A model generated the notes under the pieces. The model searched no databases, was not told the DNA's origin, and was given only the letters and a program-made list of their open reading frames with translations. From Pratylenchus scribneri (taxonomy: Eukaryota; Nematoda; Chromadorea; Rhabditida; Pratylenchidae): a DNA stretch of 64,000 bases. The stretch is taken from positions 4,650,001 to 4,714,000 of the forward strand of contig JAQSEB010000023.1 of NCBI GenBank assembly GCA_030063045.1. Reading direction: 5' to 3'. The position numbers were made by a program, and so were the translations under genes. Shown in pieces: positions 22,066-33,463 of the stretch. The first letter of the stretch is position 1; every line of letters begins with the position of its first letter.

Positions 22066-24492
22066 GGCGTACAGACACTTGGCCTAATGACTATTTGGCC
22101 TAACGACATTTAGCCTAATGGCCATTTGGCCTAATGGGGAAAAAATGTCATTTCGCCTAATGGTGAAAAAATGACTATTTGGCCTAACGAAATTTTCGCC
22201 TAATAACCATTTTGCCTAAAAGTGAAAAAAAAGTCATTTGGCCTAAAAATTTGTTTAAAAATTTGAATTTTTATTTACTTTATGAATTATGACCCATTCA
22301 ATATAAATTATTGATTAAATCTTTTATCAACATTGTTCATTTATTTATGTTGTATTAATTTTTTAATCTTATGAGTATCTGACAATGAGACTATAAATTT
22401 TATCAAAAGATAATCCTAAGTTTTAACTATATTCCTCGTATTAATATCATTTATTATTAGATTTACTAAAGAATTCATGGAACCAAGAAAAATTCAACAA
22501 AATCATCGAAAAATTTTCAACACATAATTAATACAAAAGAAAAATGATAGATAAGGAATTGGTACATTTAAGGAAAATAATGGTACATTTTTGATAAGGA
22601 ATTGGTACATTTAAGGAAAAAAGGTACATTTTCAATAAGGAATTGGTACATTTTCAATAAGGAAATGGTACATTTAAGGAAAAATGGTACATATTCAACG
22701 AGAAAAATCACATACATCATTAATATACCACCATTTATTTTAGCAAAATACCAATTTTTGAAGAAAATAATGATGATACTGGTGGTACAAACCATGACAG
22801 TAAAGCGCCAATTGTCCGCTCCCACATTTCTACAATTAATATGCCGAGCACCTCTAATATTTCAACGGATTATTCAAATCACGATTACTATTAATTGCAT
22901 TATTTTCCATTTATTCCATTATTATTATTTTATTTTACATTTTCAATTCGGCAAAAACATTTTACTCTATTTTTGCATAAAATTTTTGAATATTTGTTTA
23001 AGTTGTCTGTAGCTTTGTTAAAGTTATAAAATTTCAATTAGCTGATGTCACAATCGGATTCAGGATGGTCGAAAACCCCTAAATGGATGAAATTAGGATT
23101 AATTTTACCATGAATTATTCAATTAGGCCAAATGACTTTTTTTTTCACTTTTAGGCAAAATGGTTATTAGCAGATTGGTATACTTGGGAAATTGCCAACT
23201 ATACTCTACCTCTACCTATACCTGACCACAGGTAGAGTTACCTATACATCTACCTATACTTTTTTTTTGGCAGGTAGAGTAGAGTATAGGTATAGGTAGA
23301 GTATAGCAGTTTCCTATACCTTTTCCTATACCTTTTCGAAAATTTCAATTTTTAGTAAAAAATTTTTTCTTTAATTTAAAATGACAATAAATGTAATAAA
23401 TATTGCAAAATTTATATCGAGTAACAATTAATCAAATTTACTTTGTCATGTGGATAAATGATTTCTGGTTTAAAAGTTCAGAACAATTTGTTCCCTTTTT
23501 TGGCTCTACTTTAGTATATGGTAGCAGGAATTGGAACATGTATGATATATCATTCGATTCCTCTCGACGAGCTGAGTATGAACTATGAATCTACAAAATT
23601 TTTATGCCGGAGGCGTCTAGAAAAAATATGATGAAATTTGGAAAAATGAAGGGTCACCCCTATGGGTCGAAACATGAAAATTTTTGAAATTTTTTGACCC
23701 AAAGGAGGATCTTTTGTTTCTTTATCATATTGTAAAATTTTTACTAGGCACCTCCGGCAGAAAATAGTTACAGATTCGTACTCAGCTCGACGAGGAGTGT
23801 AGAATGGTATATCATACATGTTCCAATTTCTGCTACCATATATTAAAATGACCCCCTTTTCTTTTCGGTAGCCAAGTACGGATTACTGAAAATCCACTTG
23901 TGAAATTCTTTAGCTATGATAGCGAAAAATTTCCAGAGTGAAAAAAATTTACCATAAATAACTTCGCAAAAAAGCCATAAATGATCACGCAATAAAAAAA
24001 TTTGGACATAAGAGGTCCTGAACAAAAAATTTGGCTAAAAATTCCCGCGGTAGCGAAAAATTCTGGCCATAATGGCCACGCAGTGAAAAAAAATTTAACC
24101 GTAAATGATTAATTTCCGAAAAAAAATTACGAAATGACAGAAAAAAATATGAAAAATTAAGGAAATTCTCCTAAATTTTTGGGTATAGAAAGAAGCTATA
24201 GGTATAGGAAAAAGTATAGGAAAACACCTCTATCTTTAGCTGGAAATTTTTTGCTCTACTCTACATCTACCTTTAGCTGGCCTTAGGTAGAGTATAGGTA
24301 ATAGGAAGCTATAGCTATAGGTATAGGTATAGAATCACCTATACTCTACTTTTTCCTATAGCTATACCAATCTCTGGTTATTATATTAGGCGAAAATTTC
24401 TTTAGGCCAAATAGTCATTTTTTCACTATTAGGCGAAATGACATTTTTTCCCCATTAGGCCAAATGGTCATTAGGCCAAGTGTCATGTAGCC
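22066..24492. mobile_element. 2.4 kb foldback element with TTGGCCTAATG arms, 8-bp TSD
   Basis: Flanked by GAAATTAT on both sides (22058-22065 and 24493-24500). The left arm (~22066-22250) repeats variants of TTTGGCCTAATGACCAT separated by GTGAAAAAA. The right arm is the same in inverse, in two pieces (23110-23169 and 24384-24492) because another element is nested in it. The interior (22560-22700) has further GGAATTGGTACATTTAAGG repeats. No transposase frame was seen. Confidence 0.88.
23170..24375. mobile_element. Nested inverted-repeat element (TCTACCTATAC arms)
   Basis: Inserted in the right arm of the surrounding element, with GGTTATTA at both edges (23162-23169 and 24376-24383). Ends are GCAGATTGGTATA and its near-complement CTATACCAATCTCT. 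Arms are built of CTATACCTATA/TAGGTATAGGTAGAG words. A second, inner palindrome (GGAACATGTATGATATATCA near 23535 against its complement near 23805) lies in the core. Confidence 0.8.
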
Positions 24493-24623
24493 GAAATTAT
24501 ATATATTTTATTGTATAATAATCATTATAAATGCATTTGATGTGGTTTAAATACCCATTAATTATTTAATTAATTAATTTAAAAACAATTTAATTTTAAA
24601 TAATTAGCAATTTGGACAGTAAA

Positions 24624-25283
24624 ATGAGTGCGGCCGCCACCCAACGATTGCAAACGAAGCGACAAACTTTGGACGAGGCATATGCACCACCGGCAAATTT
24701 TCTCGAAATTGAAGTGGTCAACCCGGTAAGCAAATTATAAAAATTGAGAATAAAATTATTCTACTCGTCAGATAACCCATGGAGTTGGCAAGAATCGTTA
24801 CACGGACTATGAAGTGCGATTACGGACAAATTTGCCTGTCTTCAAACATAAGGTTATTATCATTTCTGAAATAAACTAATAAAAATTACACAGGAATCCA
24901 GCGTCCGACGTCGTTACTCCGACTTTGAATGGCTCAGAAATGAATTAGAACGCGATAGCAAGGTCACATAAATTTAAGAAAAATTAATTACATTTCGCTT
25001 TTTAAGATTATTGTTCCACCGCTGCCCGGCAAAGCCATAAAACGCCAACTTCCATTTCGAAATGATGATGGCATTTTTGAGGAGGCATTCATTGAGGAAC
25101 GTCGCAAAGGACTCGAACAATTCCTAAACAAAGTGGCCGGACATCCATTGGCTCAGAATGAGAAATCGCTGCATATTTTCTTGCAAATGAACGAATTGGA
25201 CAAGTTTAAAATAATTTGCCTATTTAATTTAAAATCATCAATTTTCAAGGAACTATGTTCCGGGACGCATCCGAACAGTTTAA
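24624..25283 (+). CDS. snx-3: Sorting nexin 3 (PX-domain protein)
   Basis: Five short exons give about 160 residues, collinear with animal SNX3. Recognisable in order: LDEAYAPPANFLEIEVVNP, GVGKNRYTDYEVRLRTNLPV, RRRYSDFEWLRNELERDSK, VPPLPGKAIKRQLPFRNDDG, EERRKGLEQFLNKVAGHPLA and KNYVPGRIRTV at the end. The PX domain has the RRYSDF and PPLPGK phosphoinositide-binding motifs. SNX3 binds PI3P on early endosomes and works with retromer in retrieval to the Golgi (Wntless sorting in C. elegans). A possible trans-splice acceptor (GGACAG) sits 4 nt before the ATG. All introns are 40-60 nt. Very secure identification. Confidence 0.97.
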
Positions 25284-26003
25284 CAATGGATTGATGGATG
25301 GATATAAATGGCCTAGTTTAATTTTATGATGATTGATGGATGGCCAGCATTTGATTTGACTTATTGAGATTTCCTTATAATGAATGTTAAAATTTCTACT
25401 TTTAAAACGAGAAAAATATTCATTCTTCCATCGAATTTGAACAGCCCAAGACCAATTTATATATGACACATTGTATTCCACAATTCAATCCCCGTATTCA
25501 TTTCCTATAAAGCATCAATATTGATCGACCAATTATATTTTATTTCAAGTTTTCTGAATAAATTATTTCCAGGCCAATATTTGATTTATTTTTATTTTGT
25601 ATGCAAATGCAAATTTTTAATATTTTTATTTAATGTTGAATGAATAAAAATTGAAAACGTAATTAACAAAATCAATCCACTATCAAGAAATGTAGATCAA
25701 TTATTACCCAACCGCTTGCGGCTTGCCAACGAAATTATACTTTTCTTTTCATTTCTCGCTCTAGCTCTAGGCCTTCTAGCTATTTCTCGAAAATTCATTC
25801 CCATTCCCCAACGTACGCCAATATTGTTGGTGTGGCGTTCGCGTCTCTCCACCCCTTCCCCCTTGGGTCGGGTCGGTTTAAATATCAGCCGAAAATAGTT
25901 GAATTTTCGTTTAAAATATTTGTAAACATAATTAATTTTGCATAATTTTAATGAATTTATTTAATAGCGAAACCAAAGAAGATAAATTTTTAATTAAAAT
26001 TCT
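25284..26003. other. snx-3 3' region and upstream region of the next gene
   Basis: 720 bp. AT-rich, with poly(A)-signal-like AATAAA at ~25557 and ~25642 after snx-3. A denser C/G patch at ~25700-25890 is open on the plus strand without an ATG; I take it as upstream sequence or a leader of the following gene rather than a protein. Confidence 0.4.
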
Positions 26004-28057
26004 ATGAGCATTCATTTTCAATTGTTGCCAACAACGAGAGCATACCAACAAAAGCAGCAGCAAGAGGAGGCCGTGGAGGGCCAACAACAAGAAAAGTTGA
26101 TCGCCAAAAGTTCAACAAAACAACGCCAACAAGAAACTAATTGGTCCGGTCAAATTTCATCGGCACCTTCTTCGCCCATTTCACTTCAATTTGCTCAATC
26201 GCCAAAATCGGCACCTTTCATCACAATTCCGGGAGGCATTAAACGAAGCCGCCCACCAGAAATGGCAAGTTTTTATTCTTCTGGTTAAAATGTTTAAGCT
26301 CTATTCTTCTAGTTTTTAATCCAAAATATAGCAGAATAATGCACCACAATTATTTCGAAAGTGTCCTTGTGAGCATTAGTGAATAGTGAGTCAACTTTCC
26401 TTAATGGATTAGCGAATTAAAAATATTGAAGGGTGACCTTGACTTTAATAGAATGGAGAAAATAGACCTAAAACCCATTCTTCATTTGCTTATCATTCAA
26501 TTCATTCTAAGTAATAAACGCAAGATAAAAACAAATGTCTATTTTTAATCAATTAATTCACAAATATTCCAGGACTTGCCAAAAATGTCTCATCGTCAAA
26601 ATTCATCGTCTGCTGATGGTTTATCAACAAATTTTTTCAACGATGATTTTGTTGCGGATTCGGAGGGACCTAAACTAAAACAACGCCGTTATGAGGAAAG
26701 GATGAGCAGTCAACTTGGTGGAATTTACATTAGTCCCGAAAAACAATCAACATCAAAGCAGCAAAAAAGTCGCCCAAAAATTGAGGAAATTGTTGACTGG
26801 TTTGATTAAATTTATTAATTTAAATTGCATTTAATTTATTTAGGGATGAGGAATTTTTGGAGGATGAAAGCGAATTAATCCGCCAGGCAATCTCAGCTCC
26901 AATTGTCGAAGAACCGCGCACAACACCAACAAAAATGGACGAATTATTTAGCGAAGGAAAAGAGCAAAAAGACAAAGACATAGAAGGTTTTAATAAAATT
27001 AAATTTAGATTATTTTAATAAATTAATAGGTCCGAAAATTGTGGAATTGAAGGAAGAGGATGCTGATGATGATGAAGGGTTTATTGAGAATGGGAGTGAA
27101 ACGGCAGGACCGTCAGGGAAAATTGTGCTCAGTCAGTGAAAAATTGCGTCAACTCATTCGGCAGGATCGAGATGGGCAACATTCACCTTTGTTGACTAGG
27201 TTTTGTTATTTTTAACTAATTTTGAATCAATTCTTGTGGAGATGTTTGTTAAACCAGAAAAGGATTATCTCAAAATTTTTTATCTTAAGAAATAAGGGAA
27301 AATCCAAAGGAAAATCCACATCACTAAATATGTAAAGATGATATTCATTAATCAAAATTTTTCATTTCAAGAGCACAAATTCGAACCGGCAAGGAATTGA
27401 TCCCTTATGTTCCATCGCCGCTCGCATTGCAACCATCAATTTCAACGAATGCACAAATTGAGGAAGTGAATGAAGCAGAGGAAGATGATGAAGTGTTTAC
27501 GGATGAATTATTGCCAGAAACAATCAATTCACCGAAAATTGAGGAATGCGAATCGGTGAGTGGGATGGGAACAATAGAAAATATATTTAGTACTTTCCCA
27601 TTATCGGGGGAGGGTGGGGGGAATGGCGAAGAAGAAGGAGAAGATGAAGATTAATGATAATGATGAAGAAGAGAAGATGATGAGGAGGATGATGAAGGAT
27701 GTAGTAGATGATGAAAAAGAAGATGGCGATGTGGATGATGATCATGAAGCAAAGATAATTCAACTCAGTTTCATCATCTTCCTCTCCTTCTTCAATCTTC
27801 ATCACCATCCCCCCCTCCCCAATAATGAGAAAGTAAGATATATTTTTAATGGGATATAAACATTTTATCAATTCATTTTAAAATCAATATTTTTTCATTT
27901 TGAATTATTTTTATTTCAGATGCCTCCAACTCCTTCCACATTGGAGCCAACAATGTCTGATGAAGATTTACCACGGAATATGCCTTCGACCACAAATAAT
28001 CAACAAATTGGTCAAGAGCCAGAAATGGAAGAAGAAGAAGCCATGGAAATTGATTAA
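26004..28057 (+). CDS. Acidic, low-complexity protein of unknown family, probably nuclear
   Basis: About eight exons, ~380 residues. Starts MSIHFQLLPTTRAYQQKQQQ, Gln-rich, then a Pro/Ser segment and a basic patch GGIKRSRPPEM. Later come KLKQRRYEERMSSQLGGIYI, EEIVDWDEEFLEDESELIRQ, KLRQLIRQDRDGQHSPLLTR and a Glu/Asp-rich C-terminus EMEEEEAMEID. No enzyme motif. Charge pattern and NLS-like KRSR suggest a nuclear protein, but this is inference. Two splicing oddities. The first intron (after PPEM, ~26263) requires a GC donor (ATG|GCAAGT); the GT alternative hits a stop. A frame change near 27092-27128 is best explained by a 37-nt intron (GGGA|GTGAAACGG to CTCAG). One ~365 bp intron (27555-27919) is G/A-rich. 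Confidence 0.7.
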
Positions 28058-28476
28058 TTTTGGATGATTTAATTTTGTTTTTGAATTTATTGAAATATTG
28101 ATTCGATCTCTTATGCCTTTATCACAATTATGGCCTTTATTCTATTCAATAAAATTAAAATAATGGGATTGACCATTTTATTTTCATCCACATCGAATTG
28201 TGCATTGTTGGCCAAGGGCGAAGGGAAAAATTCATTTGGATAAAAAGGGAAAATCCGGTTCCTATTTGTCCAAATCCAAATGAAATGGAGGACCAATGCT
28301 TTGCGCATAGGTCGCTAAACAAAGTTTTTGTTGACACCCTCGCTTCTTCGCGAGAGTTGAATTTGGGTGAATTGCTCCAATGAATGAAGTGGGTAGAGGC
28401 CAATTGGATTTGAGTGTCCAATATTCTTTTCCCTCTTCTCCTTTGTCCAAAAATTCCCGAAAAAATGCCTCAATAA
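28058..28476. other. Intergenic (419 bp)
   Basis: Contains the 3' end of the preceding gene and the promoter of the next. Frames on the minus strand here are antisense by-products without domain features. Confidence 0.4.
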
Positions 28477-29506
28477 ATGAAAAAATTCCAAAATAATTTC
28501 TCGCTGGTTTTTCTCATCCTTTTTCTAACAATTTCTTTGGCCTCTTTCCAACGAAGGCATCATCACCAGAGGCAACATTGGGATTGGATGGCCAGCGATG
28601 ATCAAAGTGTGGAAGATGATGCGAATTCAAAAGAAAATCAAAGAATTATTCCGAGAAGAGGAGAAAGGCTTTCTTTCTCACAGAATCGAGGCAAAATGAA
28701 TGCAGCCGGCTTTTTCTATATTTCCGCCGATTTCCCGATGGAGGAATCGGAACAACATCCAAATCCGCAACCGGAACCAATGTTTGAGGATTTGGCCAAT
28801 GAAGATTGCTCAATGTACCCAAATGGAACATTCAAAGCACCGTAAAAACGCCAAATTTCCTTTTCAATCGACAATAACCAATCACTAACAGTTATGCCTT
28901 CACTTGTTCCGACCCCCAAAATGGACCACCACTTTTTGTGGTCCACGATACGGCATTGGCCAATCGAAGTGCCCGCTATGAATATCCGTTGGATTTGAGT
29001 GATTCTGGTCCAATGCTCCGTGTTTTTATGGATTTGACGAGTTTTGCTACTCGAAGGTGTACATACATTCAAATATCCGAAAATGGTGAAAATTCCACTC
29101 ATTTGACAGTTTTGAGTCGATGAGAGCCGAAGTTGCTTTGCTACGTAGGAAAGTTGGCTGGCTTGGATGCGGTTGGATGCCAATTCCAACTTTTGGAGCA
29201 TTGTAATTTTGGCCTATTTTGATAAGGAAAACCATTTAATATTAGTGATTCAATGGATATTTGCGAAGACAATGATAGTTGTCCAATTTTCCCTGGTCGT
29301 CAAGTATTGGAGATGCGTTTGGAACCATCCAACGTATTTTTGGCAATGCTTCGTTTTATGCTCCAAGATGAAAAAGTGAAAAAGACTTCAATATTTGCAT
29401 AAAATTTCTTTAGCCACCTTATGAACTACGAATTCGGCTAATTAACAATCGAAGTCATGGAGAAGAACTTCTATGCATCGTCTTTCAGACTAGGCTAATA
29501 TTTTGA
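28477..29506 (+). CDS. Secreted ML-like nematode protein
   Basis: Five exons. A signal peptide (MKKFQNNFSLVFLILFLTIS) and a His/Arg-rich spacer lead to EDCSMYPNGTFKAPYAFTCSD, a middle region, then GCGWMPIPTFGAF, CEDNDSCPIFPGRQVLEMRL, LRFMLQDEKPPYELRIRLIN and a final LLCIVFQTRLIF. This arrangement (NGTF.AP, W..IPTFG, CP..PGRQ, PPYELRIRL, LLC) recalls secreted nematode proteins with an MD-2-related lipid-recognition (ML) type fold. It is my inference from remembered patterns. Splice phases: GCA TT|GTAATT joins TTGATTC..., and GAAAAA|GTGAAA joins CCACCTTATG; each removes an in-frame stop. No catalytic residues expected. Likely role: extracellular lipid binding. Confidence 0.65.
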
Positions 29507-30057
29507 ACATCAAAATTGTCAAAAATGATCAATGATCACGAGATCTCCGATGGAAAAACGATGAATTCAATTAATTTTACTATATTCATAATTTTTTGCA
29601 ATATTTGTTAAAAAATCAATCACAAAATTAGTAATTCAAAATTGAAGGCCAAAATCATCTTTTTGAGAGTATTAAAAATTCCTGACTAGTTCGACAAATA
29701 AAACGGCCTCCAAATGATTTTTATAAGGAATTTGATTGGGTCGGGCAAAATTGCAATTGCGTAAATGGCGACGCAATCAATATTTTTCTGATATCGAGAA
29801 AAAGGAAAAGGAATGGCCGATCATTGTTACATTGATGAGCAAATACATAAAAAAATGAAAAAGGGGAATCGCACTTTCCCAACTTTCTTACAAATAAAAA
29901 TAACACATTCGCCAATTTCCATTCCATTCCCAACCATATAAAAAATTTTCCTCCCCCTCATTTCATGTAGTTTGGTAATATTAAAATAAAATGGTGGAAA
30001 GGTTTCTAAGAAATTACTGATTAATACATGTTCATTGTTCATGTATCATGTTCATAC
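29507..30057. other. Intergenic, no feature recognised
   Basis: AT-rich. Minus-strand frames at 29721-30042 look like random phenylalanine-rich text. Nothing else supported. Confidence 0.45.
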
Positions 30058-30066
30058 ATCAACAAC

Positions 30067-30454
30067 CGGTGGGGGTCTGTTCAGAGCCGACCGTTTCAGT
30101 GCCAGCGATTTTGGCGAGTCATAACTCAGTAAAGAAGAAACCGTTTGATGCAATCTTGGTATCATTGGATAGAGCTATTCAAGCTCTATTGAATAATGGA
30201 TAAAACTTTTTTGATTAATCAAAATTTTAATGACTTAAAGTGGAAAAAGTGAATAAGAGTCGTACATCTTTATTTAGAAGCTTGTAATTAAGTGGCTATT
30301 CCACTATTCACATATTACTATATATCATTTAATAGAGCTTGAATAGCTCTATCCAATGATACCAAGATTGAATCAAATGGTTTCTTTATTGCTGAGATAT
30401 GAGTCGTCAAAGTGGCTGGCACTGAAACGGCCGGCACTGAAACGTCCACCCGCG
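30067..30454. mobile_element. MULE-like inverted-repeat element, 9-bp TSD
   Basis: 388 bp, flanked by ATCAACAAC (30058-30066 and 30455-30463). The arms contain GTTTCAGTGCC motifs and then ~110 bp of near-complementary sequence (GCAATCTTGGTATCATTGGA at left, its complement at ~30345-30365 at right). The loop is AT-rich. The TSD length suits a Mutator-type family. Confidence 0.88.
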
Positions 30455-30462
30455 ATCAACAA

Positions 30463-30929
30463 CACGGCGATTTCACTATGGGGAAGGAATGATCAAAAGG
30501 CGGGGCATAAAAAGAATAAAAGAAAAAGGGCAGAGTGAAAGAAGGGAGTCCCGCTGCCCGACCTCGACCCATAGAAGGGGGAAGAGAAAGAGGCGACTGA
30601 AGGGAGAATGGTGGAATTAAACAAGGAGAAGATGCGAGGGCATTTCATTGAATTTATAAATAAATGCGGTTTCGAACTTTTTAAGTGGGCAATTTTTTGT
30701 ATAAGTGTGAAAATTTTTTATTTTTAGCCTATCTTGTAGCCGAGAGTCTTTAGCACAAAATTGGAGGTGGAAATTAAAAACTTTAGGTTTGGAACCGAGA
30801 TAGCCTGGGGCACCCTAATCGACCTTTTTTTTGGATGAGATAGTAGGGGAAAATATGCAGGCATTGGGAAAAATGCGATATAGAATGAAGGGGTTTTGAT
30901 CATTCCTTCCCCATAGTGAAATCGCCGTG
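30463..30929. mobile_element. Inverted-repeat element with 36-bp TIRs
   Basis: 467 bp. TIR CACGGCGATTTCACTATGGG... at 30463-30498, exact complement at ~30894-30929. Flanked by CAACAA (30457-30462, 30930-30935). It abuts the preceding element and overlaps that element's right target duplication, so it inserted at or beside the older element's edge. The interior is purine-rich on the plus strand and has no transposase. Confidence 0.85.
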
Positions 30930-31101
30930 CAACAATTCAGACCACTCAACTCAGTCATTTATTTATATTTATTTACACATTTTTCATCCATTTTCAGAAT
31001 TATCATTGATTAATCTTGGAAAACAAAACTTTCTGTTCCATCCACTTTTCACATTCACATCATTAAATTTTTAATTTTTTACCTCCACTGTTTGCACAAA
31101 A

Positions 31102-31983
31102 ATGCTGGTAATTTCCATATTTTCAAACCAAATACAATTTCATTTTCAGATCCAACGACTCGACCAACTCCACGAAGAGAATAGGCACAAGGAAATCTAT
31201 GATGAATTGGCAAAGGAGGGAACAAAGTACACGGAACCGGAAATTCTTTGGCGTTTCGCGCGTGCCTGCTACTATTTGGCCTATCCATTGGAAATGAAAA
31301 ATCCCAGGAAAAGGGAACTTTTGGACGAAGGTAAATTTTAAATTGTAATTCCATTAGTCAGAATAATTTTGCAGCTTATGTCTACGCAAATGCTGCTTAC
31401 GAATTGGATCCGGACAATTTCGATGTGGTCAAATGTTTTGCCGCCATCACTGGAGCCCGAACTGACTTCATGGGAACCAAGGAGAAGATAGAACAAGGGA
31501 ATGCCTTCAAGGATTTGCTGGACAAAGCATTATCAATGAATGCCGAGGATGGAGAGGTCAATAAAGCAAAACATAAATATTAAATTAATTGATTTGTTTT
31601 TTCAGCTTTTGCACATGCGCGGACGTTTCGCCTTCACCGTGGCCAGCCTTTCTTGGTTTGAGCGCAAAGCAGCCGCCGCATTCTACTCAAAACCGGCAGA
31701 TGCAACCTACGAAGAGGCCATAGCGGTAAATAACATTAAAACTCGAATTAAATAATTCAACATTTCTAAACAGGATTTCTTGGCTGTTTTGAATATTCAA
31801 CCCAATTGGCTGGACAATCTCTTCTTCTTGGGCAAAGCACATTTGGCCATTGGGGACAAGGAAAATGCGGTCAAATATTTGAGGCGCGCCGTCGATTGCC
31901 ATCAACCCGATGAGAATGAACAACAAATGCCGGACATGTTGAAGGAGGCCAAAGTCCTTTTGAAGAAATATAGCGGAAAATAA
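31102..31983 (+). CDS. rmd-1: Regulator of microtubule dynamics (RMD/RMDN family)
   Basis: Exon 1 holds just ATG CTG; a 45-nt intron follows and reading resumes [20 protein letters not shown]. Further landmarks: [80 protein letters not shown], and [20 protein letters not shown] leading to a TPR-like final helix pair ([14 protein letters not shown]). These match the TPR-like RMDN fold. C. elegans RMD-1 binds microtubules and is needed for chromosome segregation. Length (~240 residues) is normal. Five exons, introns 44-50 nt. Confident family call; the paralogue number is less certain. Confidence 0.9.
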
Positions 31984-32394
31984 GAGAATGAGGATGGATC
32001 GGATTATGCTCAAAACCCCCCAAAAGCTGATTTATCTGGACTTTATTTCTCGAATCTTATATTTATATTTTACACAAAAGAAATCATTTCGTATTTCATA
32101 ATTTTCTATAAGAATATGCATAATTTTTGATAAAATTAAATATTTCCATTTATCTGTGTGATAACTTTATTTTATGATTGCAATTTTCATATCATATTTA
32201 TTTCTTTGGATGAGACTGGAAATTGGTTTGATTTTTCTTAAGGTGGAAAAATGCCAAATTTTTTGCTTAATCGAATTCTAAGTTTATTTCGTATTTAAGA
32301 AAAGATTAAGTACCAGAGTTTAGTCTTCTGTATGCCATACAGTAGAATTATTGGTTTTTCAAAACGAATGTGTTGTATAACTTTATCGATTAGT
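31984..32394. other. 3' flank of rmd-1
   Basis: AT-rich 3' UTR and spacer with no coding or repeat structure recognised before the target duplication of the next element. Confidence 0.4.
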
Positions 32395-32402
32395 TATTTG
32401 GT

Positions 32403-33455
32403 CGGAGCCCCACAGTGCGCCTATCCACGATTCGCCTATCCCATCATTCGCCTATCACACGATTCGCCTATTGGGGGGAATTCTACGATTTGCCTATTGG
32501 GGCAAAAGCCACGATTCGCCTATTGGGGGCAAAAACACGATTCGCCTATTGGGGCAAAAGCCACGATTCGTCTATTGGGGGCAAAAACACGATTCGCCTA
32601 TTGGGGGCAAAAGCCACGATTCGCCTATAATTTTGCCTATTTTGATCTATATAAAAAAAGCTGGAAAGAAATCAATTTTATTTGTTTCCGTACCCAGGTA
32701 TATATAGCAAATTAAAATGTTGGCAAATATAAATTTATTCCAAGTGTAAATATAAAATAGTAGGCAATGAAAATAATAGTAAACCAGACAATTTCAGATT
32801 GACTAAAATATTGTGAATAATAAATAGACCATAATATGAGATTAGAAAATGCGACGTGTAGACTAATTAACAGCCTCCTTGTTTGTTTACAATTTTGTCT
32901 AATTTAATCGCTGACGTTTCATTTTTGATTTTTAATTTGTGGTTGAATTCTTGCATCTCAATTTCCTCATTTTCATTGTTGCCGCCTCCTGATTCAGTAT
33001 CAGTCGAATGCTTTCTTTTCTTGCTCATTTTTAAAAGGAAATCCATTTTTGGTTTTTTTTACTAAAAAAATTATTTTGAAATTTTTATTAAATTTTGGAA
33101 TTTTTTAATATTTTTTCCGATTCGCTCTATTTGGATTTTTCTGTTATTTTTTTTATTTTTTTTTCTTTTTTTTTATTTTTTAAAAATGACAAAATATCTA
33201 ATTTGAAGATTAGCGGCAATTCAAATTATAGGCATTAGGCACAGTGCGGGATAGGTGAATCGTGGCTTTTGCCCCAATAGGCAAATCGTGGGTTTTCCCC
33301 CAATAGGCGAATCGTGGCTTTTGCCCCAATAGGCAAATAGTTGGATAGGCAAAAAGTGGGATAGGCAAATCGTAGAATTCCCCCCAATAGGCGAATCGTG
33401 TGATAGGCGAATGATGGGATAGGCGAATCGTGGATAGGCGCATGGTGGGATTACC
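32403..33455. mobile_element. 1.05 kb foldback element with CACGATTCGCCTATTGGGG arms
   Basis: Flanked by TATTTGGT (32395-32402 and 33456-33463). The left arm (~32415-32635) repeats CACGATTCGCCTATTGGGGG-CAAAA, and the right arm (~33240-33450) has the complement (CCCAATAGGCGAATCGTG). Between the arms is ~600 bp of AT-rich DNA including a 53-codon minus-strand ORF. The tandem arms are open in several frames, which I attribute to the repeat. Confidence 0.9.
32867..33028 (-). CDS. Small ORF inside the foldback element (53 aa)
   Basis: Complete ATG-to-TAA frame: MSKKRKHSTDTESGGGNNEN, an acidic patch, then HKLKIKNETSAIKLDKIVNK and a C-terminal GGC. The SKKRK start looks like a nuclear localisation signal. 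It could be a captured host first exon, a remnant of an element-encoded protein, or chance. Nothing in it identifies a transposase. Confidence 0.3.
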   Translation of the reverse strand: MSKKRKHSTDTESGGGNNENEEIEMQEFNHKLKIKNETSAIKLDKIVNKQGGC

Positions 33456-33463
33456 TATTTGGT

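Noticed and set aside
32332..32715. Long plus-strand ORFs reading HDSPIGGKN-like repeats
   Set aside because: They are translations of the tandem arm of the foldback element in several frames.
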